From NCBI GenBank assembly GCA_963755155.1, contig CAVWIV010000015.1, positions 62,001-126,000 on the forward strand: a stretch of DNA of 64,000 bases, given 5' to 3'. Positions 17,701 to 27,416 of the stretch are shown here, one piece after another; the stretch's first letter is position 1; each line of letters begins with the position of its first letter. A model generated the notes under the pieces. The model made no database searches. It had not been told where the DNA came from and worked only from the letters and a program-made list of their open reading frames with translations. This stretch comes from PALSA-612 sp963755155. Lineage in GTDB: Bacteria; Actinomycetota; Thermoleophilia; Gaiellales; Gaiellaceae. A program made the position numbers and the translations under genes.

Positions 17701-19206
17701 GTAGGTCGTCACCTTGCCGCGGGCATCGGTGATGCTCGTGATGTTGTTCTGGGAGTCGTAGGCGAAGGTCTTCGTGGCGGCGAGCGCGGGCACGGTCGCG
17801 CTCAGTAGGTTCCCCTTCGTGTCGTACGTCATGTTGACGACGGTGCTGTCAAGCCCGGTCACGCTCGTCTCGTCGAGCGATGCGTTGTGGCCGAACACCG
17901 TCTGGTTGTTCAAGGCGTCGATCCGCTTGTCAAGCACGTTGGCGACGTAGACGTCCTTCCAAACGTTGTTGCGAGCGTCGGTCGCCGTCTGCGTCTGCGT
18001 CTGGTAGTCCCAGGCGAAGGTCGTCTTGTTGTTGAGGGCGTCGTACTGCTCGCCAACGCGGCCGTCGGCGCCGTAGACGTTCCGAAATACGACGTGGCTG
18101 AGAGGATCAGTTTCCTTCTCGAGCAGACCCTTCGACTCGTAGGCGTAGGTCCATACCTTGCTGCGGACGTCCGTAACCGTTGTCAGTCGCCCTGACGTGT
18201 AGGCGAACGTGACGGAGCGGCCGTCCGGCACCGCGACCTGGGTGAGCTTGCCGTTTCCGTCGTAGGTGAGGGTGACGACGCGGCCGACGGCGTCGGTGAT
18301 CGTGGACAGGCGACCTGAGCCGTCGTAGGCGTAGGTCAGACCCTGGCCGTTTCGGTCCTTGAGGCTCGTGAAGCGGCCGTTCGTGGTCGAAGCGGTACTT
18401 CACCTGGTCTGGCCGCGTGAGCTCGTAGCCGCCTGCCACCGTTGTGAGCGTTGAGAGCGCTCCCGCCGGCGGGGTGAAGGAGCCGTCCTGCTGCTTTGCG
18501 TACTCGAAGCGCTGGCCGTCTGTGTCTCGGAAGCTCACGTCGCCCGAGGCTTTGATCGTGAGCGAGGCGTGATGGTTGTGCGTCCAGCCCAGACCGAGTG
18601 GGCCGTGGGTTGTATCCAGCGAGTTGTAGGAGCGCGTGAAGTCGAAAGTGACACCCACTCCGGGCAGCGAGACGTCTGTCACCTCATGGGCGAAGTTGCC
18701 CGTTGCCGAGTTGACCGGGTCCTGCATGCACACGCTGAGGTTTTGGCGGTTGTTGGCGTTGCGGCCGCAGGTGAGCGCCTGGCCGTTCGATAGCGCCGGC
18801 TGGGCTCCACCGAGGTAGAAGGGCGAGAGCACTCCATCGCCCAGATGCGGTACTCGTCTCTGGGGCAGTTGGCAACTTCCTGGCCCTGAATGGCGACGTA
18901 GTTACCGTGGTAGATCGGCCCCGAGGGCGGCGTGGGCACGCCGCCGCCTCCGGGTGGCGGGTTCGACCAACGGTAGGAGAGATGGCCGAAGCTCTCGTCC
19001 GTTACTCCGAGACATATGCCGGCCGCCTTCCAGAAGTAGACGTCCGAGCCCCAGTAGTTGCCGCTCCAGTCGACGTCCCAGCGGCGCTGAGTGGTGACGA
19101 GCTGCTTGGCGGCCGGTGAGCCGCCGCCGTTTGCGTAGATGTTGTTCCGCGAGCCGTAGGGGTACTTTGCAGCGGCAAGTCCCGATGCCTGGATGTAGAT
19201 GCCTAC
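14775..19206 (-). pseudogene. N-terminally truncated Rhs gene with M23-peptidase-like tip (Rhs3)
   Basis: Read from 19206 downwards, the product matches Rhs1 from the middle of the β-helix (GIYIQASG, NNIYANG, QRRWDVDWSGNYWGSDVYFW), through the DUF6531-like segment (DPVNSATGNF), YD repeats and core (YDSAAGRFIQRDPLEAGSSS). It then departs into a 160-residue tip. The tip looks like an M23/LytM peptidase: NAIDVNVPVGARV, AYYAHLSK and VPHLHLALERG supply Asp, His and HxH, but the first zinc His of HxGxD is Thr/Asn (TNAID). Frames break at about 18835, 18390 and 16480. No start or signal peptide exists; the 5' end stops at the terminator of the TIR-like gene. It could be decay or a silent cassette for Rhs1. 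Confidence 0.8.
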
Positions 19207-19210
19207 TAGG

Positions 19211-19239
19211 AATGGGGGAAAACCATGTCTCCCCCCATT
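19211..19239 (-). terminator. Hairpin after the TIR-like gene
   Basis: AATGGGGG at 19211-19218 pairs with CCCCCATT at 19232-19239 around a 13-base loop, 11 bases past the TIR-gene stop on the minus strand. It marks the exact point where Rhs3 similarity begins. Confidence 0.5.
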
Positions 19240-19249
19240 GGCCCTCTTC

Positions 19250-20038
19250 TTAGAGGTCGTCTCCGAGAGCCGCAGTGAGCCGCGCCGCATGTCGGTCGGA
19301 CTCCACCGTGATCTCGCCGGTGCCCTCGAGCTGCGGGGCATTCGGGTGCCGAGGGCGATCCCCTTTCCAGAAGTAGAGGATGCCGGCAGGATCCCGAGCG
19401 CCTGTCGCAGCTTCGCTCCAGTAGCGGGCCGACAGGGTGCCGTCCTCCTGCCAGGCCCGGCCGCTCACGCTCAGGCCACCATCACGGTCCCGCGAGATGT
19501 GGAGGAGGCCCACGGCCGACGGCTCGTCCTCGCTGCGCATGGTGAGCGTAAGACTGCCACCACAGCCCCTCGACCAGCCCTCGGCCACCCTCGGTCTCGA
19601 TCGCCTTGCGGAGCTTCTCGTTGATCGCGTCAACCTCAGCCGGGCTGGTGGCCGGGTCGTAGCGCACGGACGTCAGCCCGAGCAGGTCGCTCGGCAGCTT
19701 CGAGCCGTGCGCATGGAGGATGAACGTGCGCCGCATGCCGAGCGCGCCGCCGAACAGCCCGGCCTCGAATACCACGTTGTCGCGCGGCGCACGCCTCGCC
19801 GGGACTCGGACACGTCCGTCGTGGTCCAGTCGTCCTGGGCGAACACGAACGCGGCGAAGTCGACCTCCTGGGAGAGCTCGACGAGCCGGTCCAGGGTGGA
19901 CCGCCCCGGGTTGAACGTGGTCGTCCAGGGCTCGACGTCGACGATGTCCTCGAGCCCGCGCGTGATCGCCTGGAGCAGTTCGGCCTGCTTACCCGACGAC
20001 CCGAGGAAGATGCGCGGCTTGTTCATGGGCGATTTCAT
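19250..20038 (-). CDS. TIR-like nucleotide-binding-domain effector (frameshifted)
   Basis: Read across two one-base shifts (about 19790 and 19565), the product of about 260 residues begins MKSPMNKPRIFLGSSGK, then TRGLEDIVDVEPWTTTFNPG, LSQEVDFAAFVFAQDDW, NVVFEAGLFGGALGMRRTF and LPSDLLGLTSVRYD. This is the order of motifs in the 'predicted nucleotide-binding, TIR-like' domain (PF10137 type) used by CBASS Cap12 and related NADase effectors. The C-terminal 90 residues are a separate β-rich domain (SAVGLLHISRDRDGG, SARYWSEAA, GILYFWKGDRP), not STING as in Cap12. No cyclase gene is adjacent. Starts at 20038 or 20026 are both possible; the gene is divergent from typA. Confidence 0.7.
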
Positions 20039-20072
20039 GATGACGGACACGGCCCACGGGTACCCTCGGCAA

Positions 20073-21918
20073 GTGCCGCAGCGCTCTGACATCCGCAACG
20101 TCGCCATCGTCGCCCACGTCGATCACGGCAAGACGACGCTCGTCGATGCGCTGCTCTGGCAGTCCGGGGCATTCCGCGCGAACCAAGATGTCGCTGAGCG
20201 GATCCTCGACACCGGGGAGCTCGAACGCGAGAAGGGGATCACGATCCTCGCCAAGAACACGGCTGTCCGCTACGGCTCGGTCAAGATCAACATCGTCGAC
20301 ACGCCGGGCCATGCCGACTTCGGCGGGGAGGTGGAGCGCGGGCTGACGATGGTCGACGGCGTCCTGCTGCTCGTCGACGCGAGCGAGGGCCCGCTGCCCC
20401 AGACGCGATTCGTGCTCCGTAAAGCGCTGGAGGCGCGGCTTCCCGTCATCCTCGTCGTCAACAAGGTCGACCGCCCCGACGCACGAATCGCAGACGTCGT
20501 GAACGAGGTCTACGCGCTCTTCCTCGACCTCGACGCCGGACGAGAGCCAGATCGAGTTTCCGATCGTCTACTGCAACGCCAAGGCAGGTCGTGCCTCGCT
20601 CGAGCCCGAGCCGGACGCTCTCGGCCCGGACCTGGCCCCACTGCTCGAGCTGATCCTCGAGCACATCCCGCCACCGGTCTACGAGGAGGGTCACCCGCTG
20701 CAGGCGCTCGTCACCAACCTCGACGCCTCGCCCTACGTCGGCCGGCTTGCGCTCTGCCGGGTGCAGCAGGGAACGATTCGCCGCGGCCAGGAGGTCGCGT
20801 GGTGTCGCACCGACGGGACGATCACTCGCGTGAAGGTCACCGAGCTGTTCGTCAGCGAGGCACTCGACCGCGTCGAGGCCGAGGAGGCCGGCCCCGGCGA
20901 CCTGATCGCCGTCGCCGGCATCCCCGAGGTGATGATCGGCGAGACCCTCGCAGACCCGCTCGATCCGCGGCCGCTCCCCGTGATCTCCGTCGACGAGCCG
21001 TCGCTCTCGATGACCGTCGGCATCAACACCGCCCCGCTCGCCGGGCGAGACGGCGACAGGCTGACCGCGCGTCAGGTCGAGAGCCGCCTGCAGGCCGAGC
21101 TCGTCGGAAACGTTTCGCTACGCGTGCTCGCGACCGAGCGGCCGGAGGTGTGGGAGGTGCAGGGTCGCGGCGAGCTGCAACTCGCGGTGCTGATCGAGCA
21201 GATGCGACGCGAGGGATTCGAGCTCACGGTCGGCAAGCCGCAGGTCGTGACGCGCGTCGTCGACGGTGAGGTGCACGAGCCGATGGAGCGCGTCTCGATC
21301 GACGTGCCCGAGGAGTATCTCGGCGTCGTCACCCAGCTCTTCGCGCTGCGCAAGGGACAAACGGAGGCGCTCGTCAACCACGGCACCGGCTGGGTGCGGA
21401 TGGACGTCATCGTCCCCGCTCGGGGCCTGATCGGGTTCCGCACCGAGTTTCTCACCGAGACGCGCGGCACCGGCATCCTCCATCACGTCTTCGAGCGCTT
21501 CGAGCCGTGGCACGGCGAGCTCCGAACGAGACCGACCGGCAGCCTCGTCGCCGACCGCGCGGGAAAGGCGACCGCCTTCGCGCTCATCAACCTCCAGGAA
21601 CGCGGCTCGATGCTGGTCGGGCCGGGCGCCGACGTCTACGAGGGGATGATCGTCGGCGAGAACGCTCGCGCCGAGGACCTCGACGTCAATGCGACGAAGG
21701 AGAAGAAGCTCACGAACATGCGCGCGGCCTCGGCCGACGACTTCGTGCGGCTGATCCCGGCGCGTGCTCTCTCGCTCGATCAGGCGCTCGAGCTGATCCG
21801 GGAGGACGAATGCGTCGAGGTCACGCCACAGAACGTGCGCCTGCGCAAGGTCGAGCTGTCCGCGCAGCGGCGGCAGACGGCTGCGAGCCGCAAGGCGCGC
21901 GGCCTGGCGGCCGTCTGA
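20073..21918 (+). CDS. typA: Ribosome-associated translational GTPase TypA/BipA
   Basis: A GTG start gives VPQRSDIRNVAIVAHVDHGK, the classic G1 loop (AHVDHGKTT); G3 is DTPGHADFGGEVER and G4 is NKVDRPDAR. Domains II, III, V and the BipA C-terminal domain follow (GRGELQLAVLIEQMRREGFE, RKGQTEALVNHGTGW, LINLQERGSMLVGPG). Full length is about 614 residues, normal for the family. One extra G near 20537 (GCCGGACG) shifts the frame between DLDLDA and ESQIEFPIVYCNAKAG; because the gene is highly conserved I take this as a sequence error. TypA aids 50S assembly and stress adaptation. Its stop overlaps the greA start (TGATG). It marks the return to core genome. Confidence 0.95.
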
Positions 21919-22391
21919 TGGGAGAGAAGCTCACACGAGAGCAGCACGCTCGCCTCGCCGCCGAGCTCGCGGAGCTCGAGGGCCCGAAGCGGCGTGAGAT
22001 GGTGGAGGCGATCAGCGCCGCTCGCGCCCACGGTGATCTCTCGGAGAACTTCGAGTACCACGCGGCGAAGAACGAGCAGGGCCTGCTCGAGCGGCGGATC
22101 GTGATCCTCCGCGACCGGTTCGACCATGCAGAGATCGTCGAGGAGGGCGCCGCGGATGTCGTCTCCGAGGGATCGCACGTGGTCGTCGCCGACGAGTCCG
22201 GCGCGCGGATCGCCGTCGAGATGTCCGCTCTCGGCGGCGCCGGCACCGTCTCGCCGTCGTCGCCGCTCGGTTCGGTCATCCTCGGCAAGCGGGTCGGCGA
22301 CACGGTCGATGTCCCGGCGCCGAGCGGCTCGTGGCGCGCGACGGTCGTCGAGATCCGGCGCCGCAGCCCTAGGCACCTGACCGCTCTGTAG
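21918..22391 (+). CDS. greA: Transcription elongation factor GreA
   Basis: The 157-residue product has an N-terminal antiparallel coiled coil with the acidic tip that enters the RNA polymerase secondary channel (ISAARAHGDLSENFEYHAAK) and a C-terminal FKBP-like domain (GSHVVVADESGARIAVEM, SSPLGSVILGKRVGDTV). GreA stimulates transcript cleavage in backtracked polymerase. The length is standard. The start overlaps the typA stop, so the two are co-transcribed. Confidence 0.95.
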   Translation: MGEKLTREQHARLAAELAELEGPKRREMVEAISAARAHGDLSENFEYHAAKNEQGLLERRIVILRDRFDHAEIVEEGAADVVSEGSHVVVADESGARIAVEMSALGGAGTVSPSSPLGSVILGKRVGDTVDVPAPSGSWRATVVEIRRRSPRHLTAL

Positions 22392-22403
22392 GCTCGCCAC
22401 GCG

Positions 22404-22877
22404 GTGGCAGACGAGCGCGATAGCCAGGAGACGAAGAAGGAGCGGTTGGAGCGCGAGCACGGCGAGCTGCTCGAGGAACTGCGAGCGCTCATTCCCGGCG
22501 CGGAGCTGCTCTTCGGGTTCCTCCTCGCCATCCGTTTCACCGGTCAGTTCGGCGAACTGGGCGACGCCGAGCGCTACGTCTACTACCTTACGCTCGTCGC
22601 CACCGGCGTGGCGCTCGTCCTCTTCATGGCGCCTGCGGCTTACCACCGCCTGCGCTTCCGCGAGGGCGACAAGGACTACATGCTGCGCAAGGCCAACCGG
22701 GAGGCGATCGTCGGGACGTTCGCGATCGCTGTCGCCTTCGCCGGCGTCGTCTACATCATCACGGAATTGGTGTTCGGACAGTGGCAGGCGATCGTCGCTG
22801 GCGTCGCGTTCTTCGCGTTCGCGGCGTGGCGCTGGTGGAGCTTCGCGCTTTACCGGTCGCTGCGCGAGAGCGGCTAG
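22404..22877 (+). CDS. DUF6328-type actinobacterial membrane protein
   Basis: A GTG 13 bases after greA starts a 157-residue protein. It has a charged N-terminal coiled coil (KKERLEREHGELLEELRALI), then four hydrophobic helices (ELLFGFLLAIRF, YYLTLVATGVALVLFMAPA, IVGTFAIAVAFAGVVYIIT, WQAIVAGVAFFAFAAW) with the YHRLRFREGDKDYMLRKANR loop. This matches my memory of DUF6328, a family of unknown function in high-GC Gram-positives. It is probably in the typA-greA transcript. Confidence 0.8.
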   Translation: MADERDSQETKKERLEREHGELLEELRALIPGAELLFGFLLAIRFTGQFGELGDAERYVYYLTLVATGVALVLFMAPAAYHRLRFREGDKDYMLRKANREAIVGTFAIAVAFAGVVYIITELVFGQWQAIVAGVAFFAFAAWRWWSFALYRSLRESG

Positions 22878-22898
22878 TTTCGCGGAGATGGAGCGGCG

Positions 22899-23750
22899 TC
22901 AGACCTTGACCGAGAACGCGCGGGTCACCCGCTTGCCGTTCGCGGTGAACGCGAGCGTTCCGCGCAGCGGTCTTTCCCGGAGGTACCGCTGGTCGTTGAA
23001 GATCACGAGCGCACCCACGATCTGGGCGGAGGTCATGGCGAGCTGGTACGTCGGGGCGTCCCGGTGTACCGGCACATCCTCGAGCGCGTCCCCGTCGGCT
23101 CAGGCACCCGCGTGCTCGTACGACGGCTGAGGCGCCGGACGCTTACGCCGCATCGTGGCGGATCCGAGGTGCCGACGTCTTCGGCTTCGACGCGACACCG
23201 GCGTTCGTCGAGATCGCACGGGAACGCACGCCGGACGGCGACTCGGGTCGGAGACATGGAGCAACCGCCTTGTCGCCGACGAGTCGATCGCCGTCGTCAC
23301 CGGGTCGACTCCTTTGGCGGCGGCCATGGTTTCGCACACGGCGACCCGCGCGTGACGAGCTCCGCGGGCGCCGGTCGCGCAGCGACCAGCCCACGGTGGC
23401 CACGACCCTGCGGGTAGGGCGAGTTCTCGGCGACGGCCGTCTCGGTCCCGTCGGAGCCCGGCGGCAAGGCTACCGGCGCTGAGACGCCCGACACGAGGAT
23501 GCGGGCGCCGTAGGCCTCCGAGCCGATCCGGACTCGCGCCGATCGCGAACGCCGCCCCAGTCGAGCTGGTCGAAAGCGCGCGAACCCGCGGCAGATGCTT
23601 CGATGGTGCTCGGCGCTCCTCCGATGGTGACTGCTGCACGTCCACCTGCGGGCGCGACGTGCGCGCACGCACCGGAGGCGCCGCCGACGTGAGGGCAAGG
23701 CCAACGCAAGGACGACACGACCGCTGCGCTAGCCAGGAACGTTCGCGTAC
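22899..23750 (-). pseudogene. Frameshift-riddled secreted protein, family unknown
   Basis: Coding signal is visible on the minus strand in three alternating frames. The start carries a signal-peptide-like stretch (TRTFLASAAVVLALAL), the middle has SEAYGARILVSGVSAPVALP and SDGTETAVAENSPYP, and the end reads YQLAMTSAQIVGALVIFNDQ then RPLRGTLAFTANGKRVTRAF before a TGA at 22899. No single frame spans more than 200 codons and no start codon is clear. It is either a real pseudogene or a region of poor sequence. I do not recognise the family. Overlapping plus-strand frames lack signal. Confidence 0.45.
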
Positions 23751-23828
23751 TGACCCCCCAAACCGTGCGCAGTGTTCACCGCGAGGCAGCCGCCGGTCAA
23801 GATCGACGCGGCTCTATCATGGGCGCCC

Positions 23829-25231
23829 GTGGCTGAGCCGCGGGCAAAGAAGGCGATGATCATCGGCCTCGACAGCGCCGAGCCGTCGCTCGTCGAGGCG
23901 TGGCGCGACGAGCTGCCGACGCTCGTCGGGCCTCATGGACCGCGGCGTCCACGGCCGCCTGACGTCGGTCATCCCGCCGATCACGGTGCCGGCGTGGTCT
24001 TGCATGATGGCGAGCCGGACGCCGGGCGACCTCGGCGTCTACGGCTTTCGCAACCGCTCCGACCACACGTACGACGGGCGCGTTCATCGCCGACGGGAGC
24101 GCCGATCAAGGCGCCTCGGCTTTGGGACTCGTCGGGCGGGCGGGCGGCTCGTCGATCGTCGCTCGGCGTCCCGGCACGTATCCGCCGCGGCCGCTGCGCG
24201 GCGCGCTCGTCACGTGCTTCCTCACGCCGTCGGTCGAGAGCCCGTACACGTATCCCGCCCGGCCTCAAGGACGAGGTCGCCGACGTCGTCGGCGAGTACG
24301 TGTTCGACGTGAAGGACTTCCGCACCGAGAACAAGGCATGGCTGCTCGAGCAGCTCTACGAGATGACCGACCGCCGCTTCGGGCTGGCCGAGCACCTGCT
24401 TGCCACGACGGCCGTGGCAGCTGTTCGCGATGGTCGAGATGGGCCACGACCGCATCCACCACGGCTTCTGGAAGTTCATGGACGCCGAGCACCGCAAGCA
24501 CGAGCCCGGCAACGCGTTCGAGTCGGCGATCCTCGACTACTACCGCCACGTCGACGGGCTGATCGCCGGGCTGCTCGAGCACGCCGACGAGGAGACGCTC
24601 GTGCTCGTCGTCTCCGACCACGGCGCGAAGCGGCTCGACGGCGGCATCCGCGTCAACGAGTGGCTGCGGCGCGAGGGCCTGCTCGGCGCTCCAGGCCGAG
24701 CCGAACGGCGTCTGCCTGCCGCACGAGGTCGGGATCGACTGGCCGCGGACGACGGCCTGGGGCGACGGCGGCTACTACGCGCGCATCTTCCTCAACGTCG
24801 AGGGCCGCGAGCCGGACGGTGTCGATCGCCGCCGGAGGACTACGAGCCGTTGCGCGACGACCTTACCGGCGGCTCTCCGAGATCTCCCGACGACCGAGGG
24901 GAAGCCGATGGCGACTGCCGTCTACAAGCCCGAGGAGCTGTACGACGGAGGTGAACGGCGTCGCGCCCGACCTGATCGTCGTCTTCGGCGACCTGCTCTG
25001 GCGCTCGGTGGCGACGATCGGCGGCGACGAGGGCGTGCACACGCTCGAGAACGACACGGGCCCCGACGACGCGAACCACGCCCAGGACGGGATGATCGTC
25101 GCCGCGGGCGCCGGCGTCGAGCGCGCGCGGGCGAGCTCGACGCGCACCTGCTCGACATCGCGCCGACCGTGCTCGAGCTGCTCGGGCTCGACGTGCCCGA
25201 AGACATGCGCGGCCGCAGCCTCGCCGCCTAA
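23829..25231 (+). CDS. AlkP-superfamily phosphohydrolase/phosphomutase (frameshifted)
   Basis: From a GTG, VAEPRAKKAMIIGLDSAEPS gives the metal-binding Asp of the COG3379 family. SVIPPITVPAWSCMM supplies the probable Thr nucleophile, WQLFAMVEMGHDRIHHGFW and LVLVVSDHGAKRLDGGI the further metal ligands, and a late stretch (EGVHTLENDTGPDDANHAQ) the last His. The composite protein is about 467 residues. The frame shifts repeatedly, for example at about 23929 (extra G in GTCGGGCCT), 24090 and 24415. Substrates of this family include phosphate esters on sugars or glycans. It heads a plus-strand operon with a second AlkP-type gene and the E1/E2-like genes; its stop is nine bases before the next ATG. 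Confidence 0.75.
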
Positions 25232-25240
25232 GCTCGCCGG

Positions 25241-26451
25241 ATGAACCTCGTCGTCTAGGTCTCGGACGCGCTCCGCGTCGACCACGTCGGCTGCTACGGC
25301 GCGCGGTACGTTCGCACGCCGACGATCGACGAGCTTCGCGGCCGGCGGCGTCCGCTTCGACCAGGCGATCAGCCGCCGCGCCGTGGACGGCGCCCTCGAC
25401 CGCGTCGATGATCACGGGCCTCTACCCGCACCGCCACGGCTACCTGCACTGGGACGCCGAGCTCGATCCTGCGCATCCCGACGCTGTTCACGGTCGCGGC
25501 CGCGTTCGGCTACGAGACGGGGAGCTTCGTCTTCGACGAGCAGCTATCTCTTCCGCGACTTCGCCGACGCGAACGTCGCCGGCACGAGCGAGCGGCTCGA
25601 CGGCGCCGTCGAGTGGCTGCGCGAGCGGCGCGCGACGCCGTTCTGCCTCTGGTTCCACAGCTGGACGACGCACATGCCCTACGACGTCCTCCACTCCGAG
25701 CGCAAGGAGTGGCGCGCGGCGAAGGAGGACATCATCGCCGGCATCCAGTCCGGCGACCGCGGCGGCGCTCGAGGCGCTGCACGCGAGCTACCGGCGAGGC
25801 GGTCGAGCGGCGAGTCCGAGGTGCTCTTCGCCGTCGTTCCTCCAGGCGCTCGACGACCTCGGCCTGCGCGAGCAGCACGGCGATCGCGTTCGTCGCCGAC
25901 CACGGCGAGTCGTGGGGCGAGCGCTTCGCCGACAAGTCGGAGGTGAAGGGCACGTACCACATGCACGGCGCCGAGCTCTACGACGAGGTCGTCGCAGCGT
26001 GCCGCTCGATCCTGGCCGGCGCCCGGACGGCTGCGAGCCGGCCGTCGTCGCGTCGCAGGTGAGCCTCGTCGACCTGATGCCGACGCTGCTCGAGCTCGCC
26101 GACGCGCCGATCGACGGTCTCGACGGGAGCTCGCTGCTGCCGCTCGCCGCCGGCGTCGGAGGCAGGCGACCGTCCCGCGTTCGTCGTCGGCACCGACACG
26201 GGCGCCGTCTCGCAGCTCGCCCTGCGGCAGCCGCCGTGGAAGCTGACCGTCCACGTCGCGAGTCCGGTGAGGAGGAGGCGTACCGGCTCGACGACGACCC
26301 GGGCGAGCTCGAGAGCCGTCCCGCCGACGTGCCCGGCGAGCTGCGCGAGCGGCTCGTACGCGGAGCTGGAGACGGTCTCGCGCGAGCGCGCTCAGCAGCC
26401 GAGGAGCAGGCGCTCGTCGAGCAGCGCTTGTCGGATCTCGGATACCTCTGA
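25241..26451 (+). CDS. Sulfatase-fold AlkP-superfamily enzyme, probably not a true sulfatase (frameshifted)
   Basis: The composite product (about 400 residues) starts MNLVV, meets an in-frame TAG, then VSDALRVDHVGCYG, the sulfatase-fold metal site. The nucleophile motif reads WTAPSTASMITGLYPHRHG: the Cys/Ser-x-Pro-x-Arg of formylglycine sulfatases is absent, so Thr/Ser chemistry on phosphoesters is more likely. FVADHGESWGERF and YHMHGAELYDE supply later ligands, and SLVDLMPTLLELADAP the family tail. Six or more one-base shifts occur, and the TAG is probably also an error. A Thr-type enzyme beside a phosphomutase-like one suggests processing of a phosphorylated surface glycan; that is inference. 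Confidence 0.7.
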
Positions 26452-26473
26452 CTCGGGTACCGTCTCGCGAGTC

Positions 26474-27415
26474 GTGGCAGGCAAACCGCAGACACTGAGC
26501 GAAGATCAGTCGGTGACCGATCTCGCCCGCGCTGTACGAGCGGATGGTGCTGATCCGCCGCTTCGAGGAGTCGCTGCTCGAGCTGTTCTCGCTCGGCAAG
26601 CTCGCCGGCACGACGCACACGTGCATCGGCCAGGAGGCGAACGCCGTCGGCGTCATCGACCACCTCGAGCACGGCCGCGACGTCATCGTCTCCAACCACC
26701 GCTGCCACGGCCACTACCTCGCGTTCACCGACGACGTCGACGGCCTGCTGCGGCGAGGTGATGGGCAAGGCAGAGCGGCGTCTGCGGCGGCAAGGGCGGC
26801 AGCCAGCACCTCTGCAACGACGGCTTCTACTCGAACGGCGTGCTCGGCAGCACGGTGCCGGTCGCGACCGGGATGGCGCTCGCCGAGCGCGAGCGCGGCA
26901 GCGGCGGGCCGTGACCACGGTCTTCATCGGCGACGGGACGCTCGGCCAGGGCGTCGTCTACGAGAGCCTCAACATCGCGTCGCGCTGGGGCCTGCCGCTG
27001 CTCTTCGTGGTCGAGAACAACTACTACGCGCAGTCGACGCCGAGCCACCTGCACGCTCGCCGGCGAGCATCGCCGACCGCGGGGCCGCGTTCGGCATCGA
27101 GACGGCCGAGCTCGACACGACCGACGTGGCCGAGATCCGGGACGCGGCCGGCGAGATCGTGCCGAAGGTGCGCTCGAGCGGGAAGCCGTTCTTCCTCGTC
27201 CTCAACACGTACCGCTTCAGCCCGCACTCGAAGGGCGACGACAACCGCGACCCGGCGGAGATCGAGGGGGCGCGGCAGCGCGACCCGCTCGGCGTCGCGG
27301 GCTCGCAACTGCCCGAGGACGAGCGCGCGCGATCGACGAGGCTGTCGAGCGCCGCCTGACGGAGGCGATCGCGAGCGCGGACGCGTCGCCGCCTGCGATG
27401 CCCGAGGACGGCTGA
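26474..27415 (+). CDS. Thiamin-diphosphate 2-oxoacid dehydrogenase E1 α subunit (frameshifted)
   Basis: From the GTG, VAGKPQTLSEDQSVTDLAR leads into LYERMVLIRRFEESLLELFS, the usual E1α opening. GKAEGVCGGKGGSQHLC and GSTVPVATGMALAER follow, then the ThDP motif GDGTLGQGVVYESLNIASRW to FVVENNYYAQST (GDG...NN). The C-terminal part (FFLVLNTYRFSPHSKGDDNR) fits acetoin/pyruvate-type E1α. Shifts at about 26535, 26753, 26788 and 27055 break the frame; both insertions and deletions are needed to repair it. The composite is 313 residues. It oxidatively decarboxylates a 2-oxoacid onto the lipoyl arm encoded two genes later. Confidence 0.85.
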
Positions 27416-27416
27416 G

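Noticed and set aside
16438..17808. 456-codon plus-strand frame opposite Rhs3
   Set aside because: Same artefact: antisense of YD repeats, Val/Arg/Gly-rich, no domain, no ribosome site.
25241..25270. In-frame TAG at codon 6 of the sulfatase-fold gene as a recoded amino acid
   Set aside because: It sits in the indel-rich stretch, is a single case, and no tRNA or insertion element supports recoding. An error or a later start is more likely.
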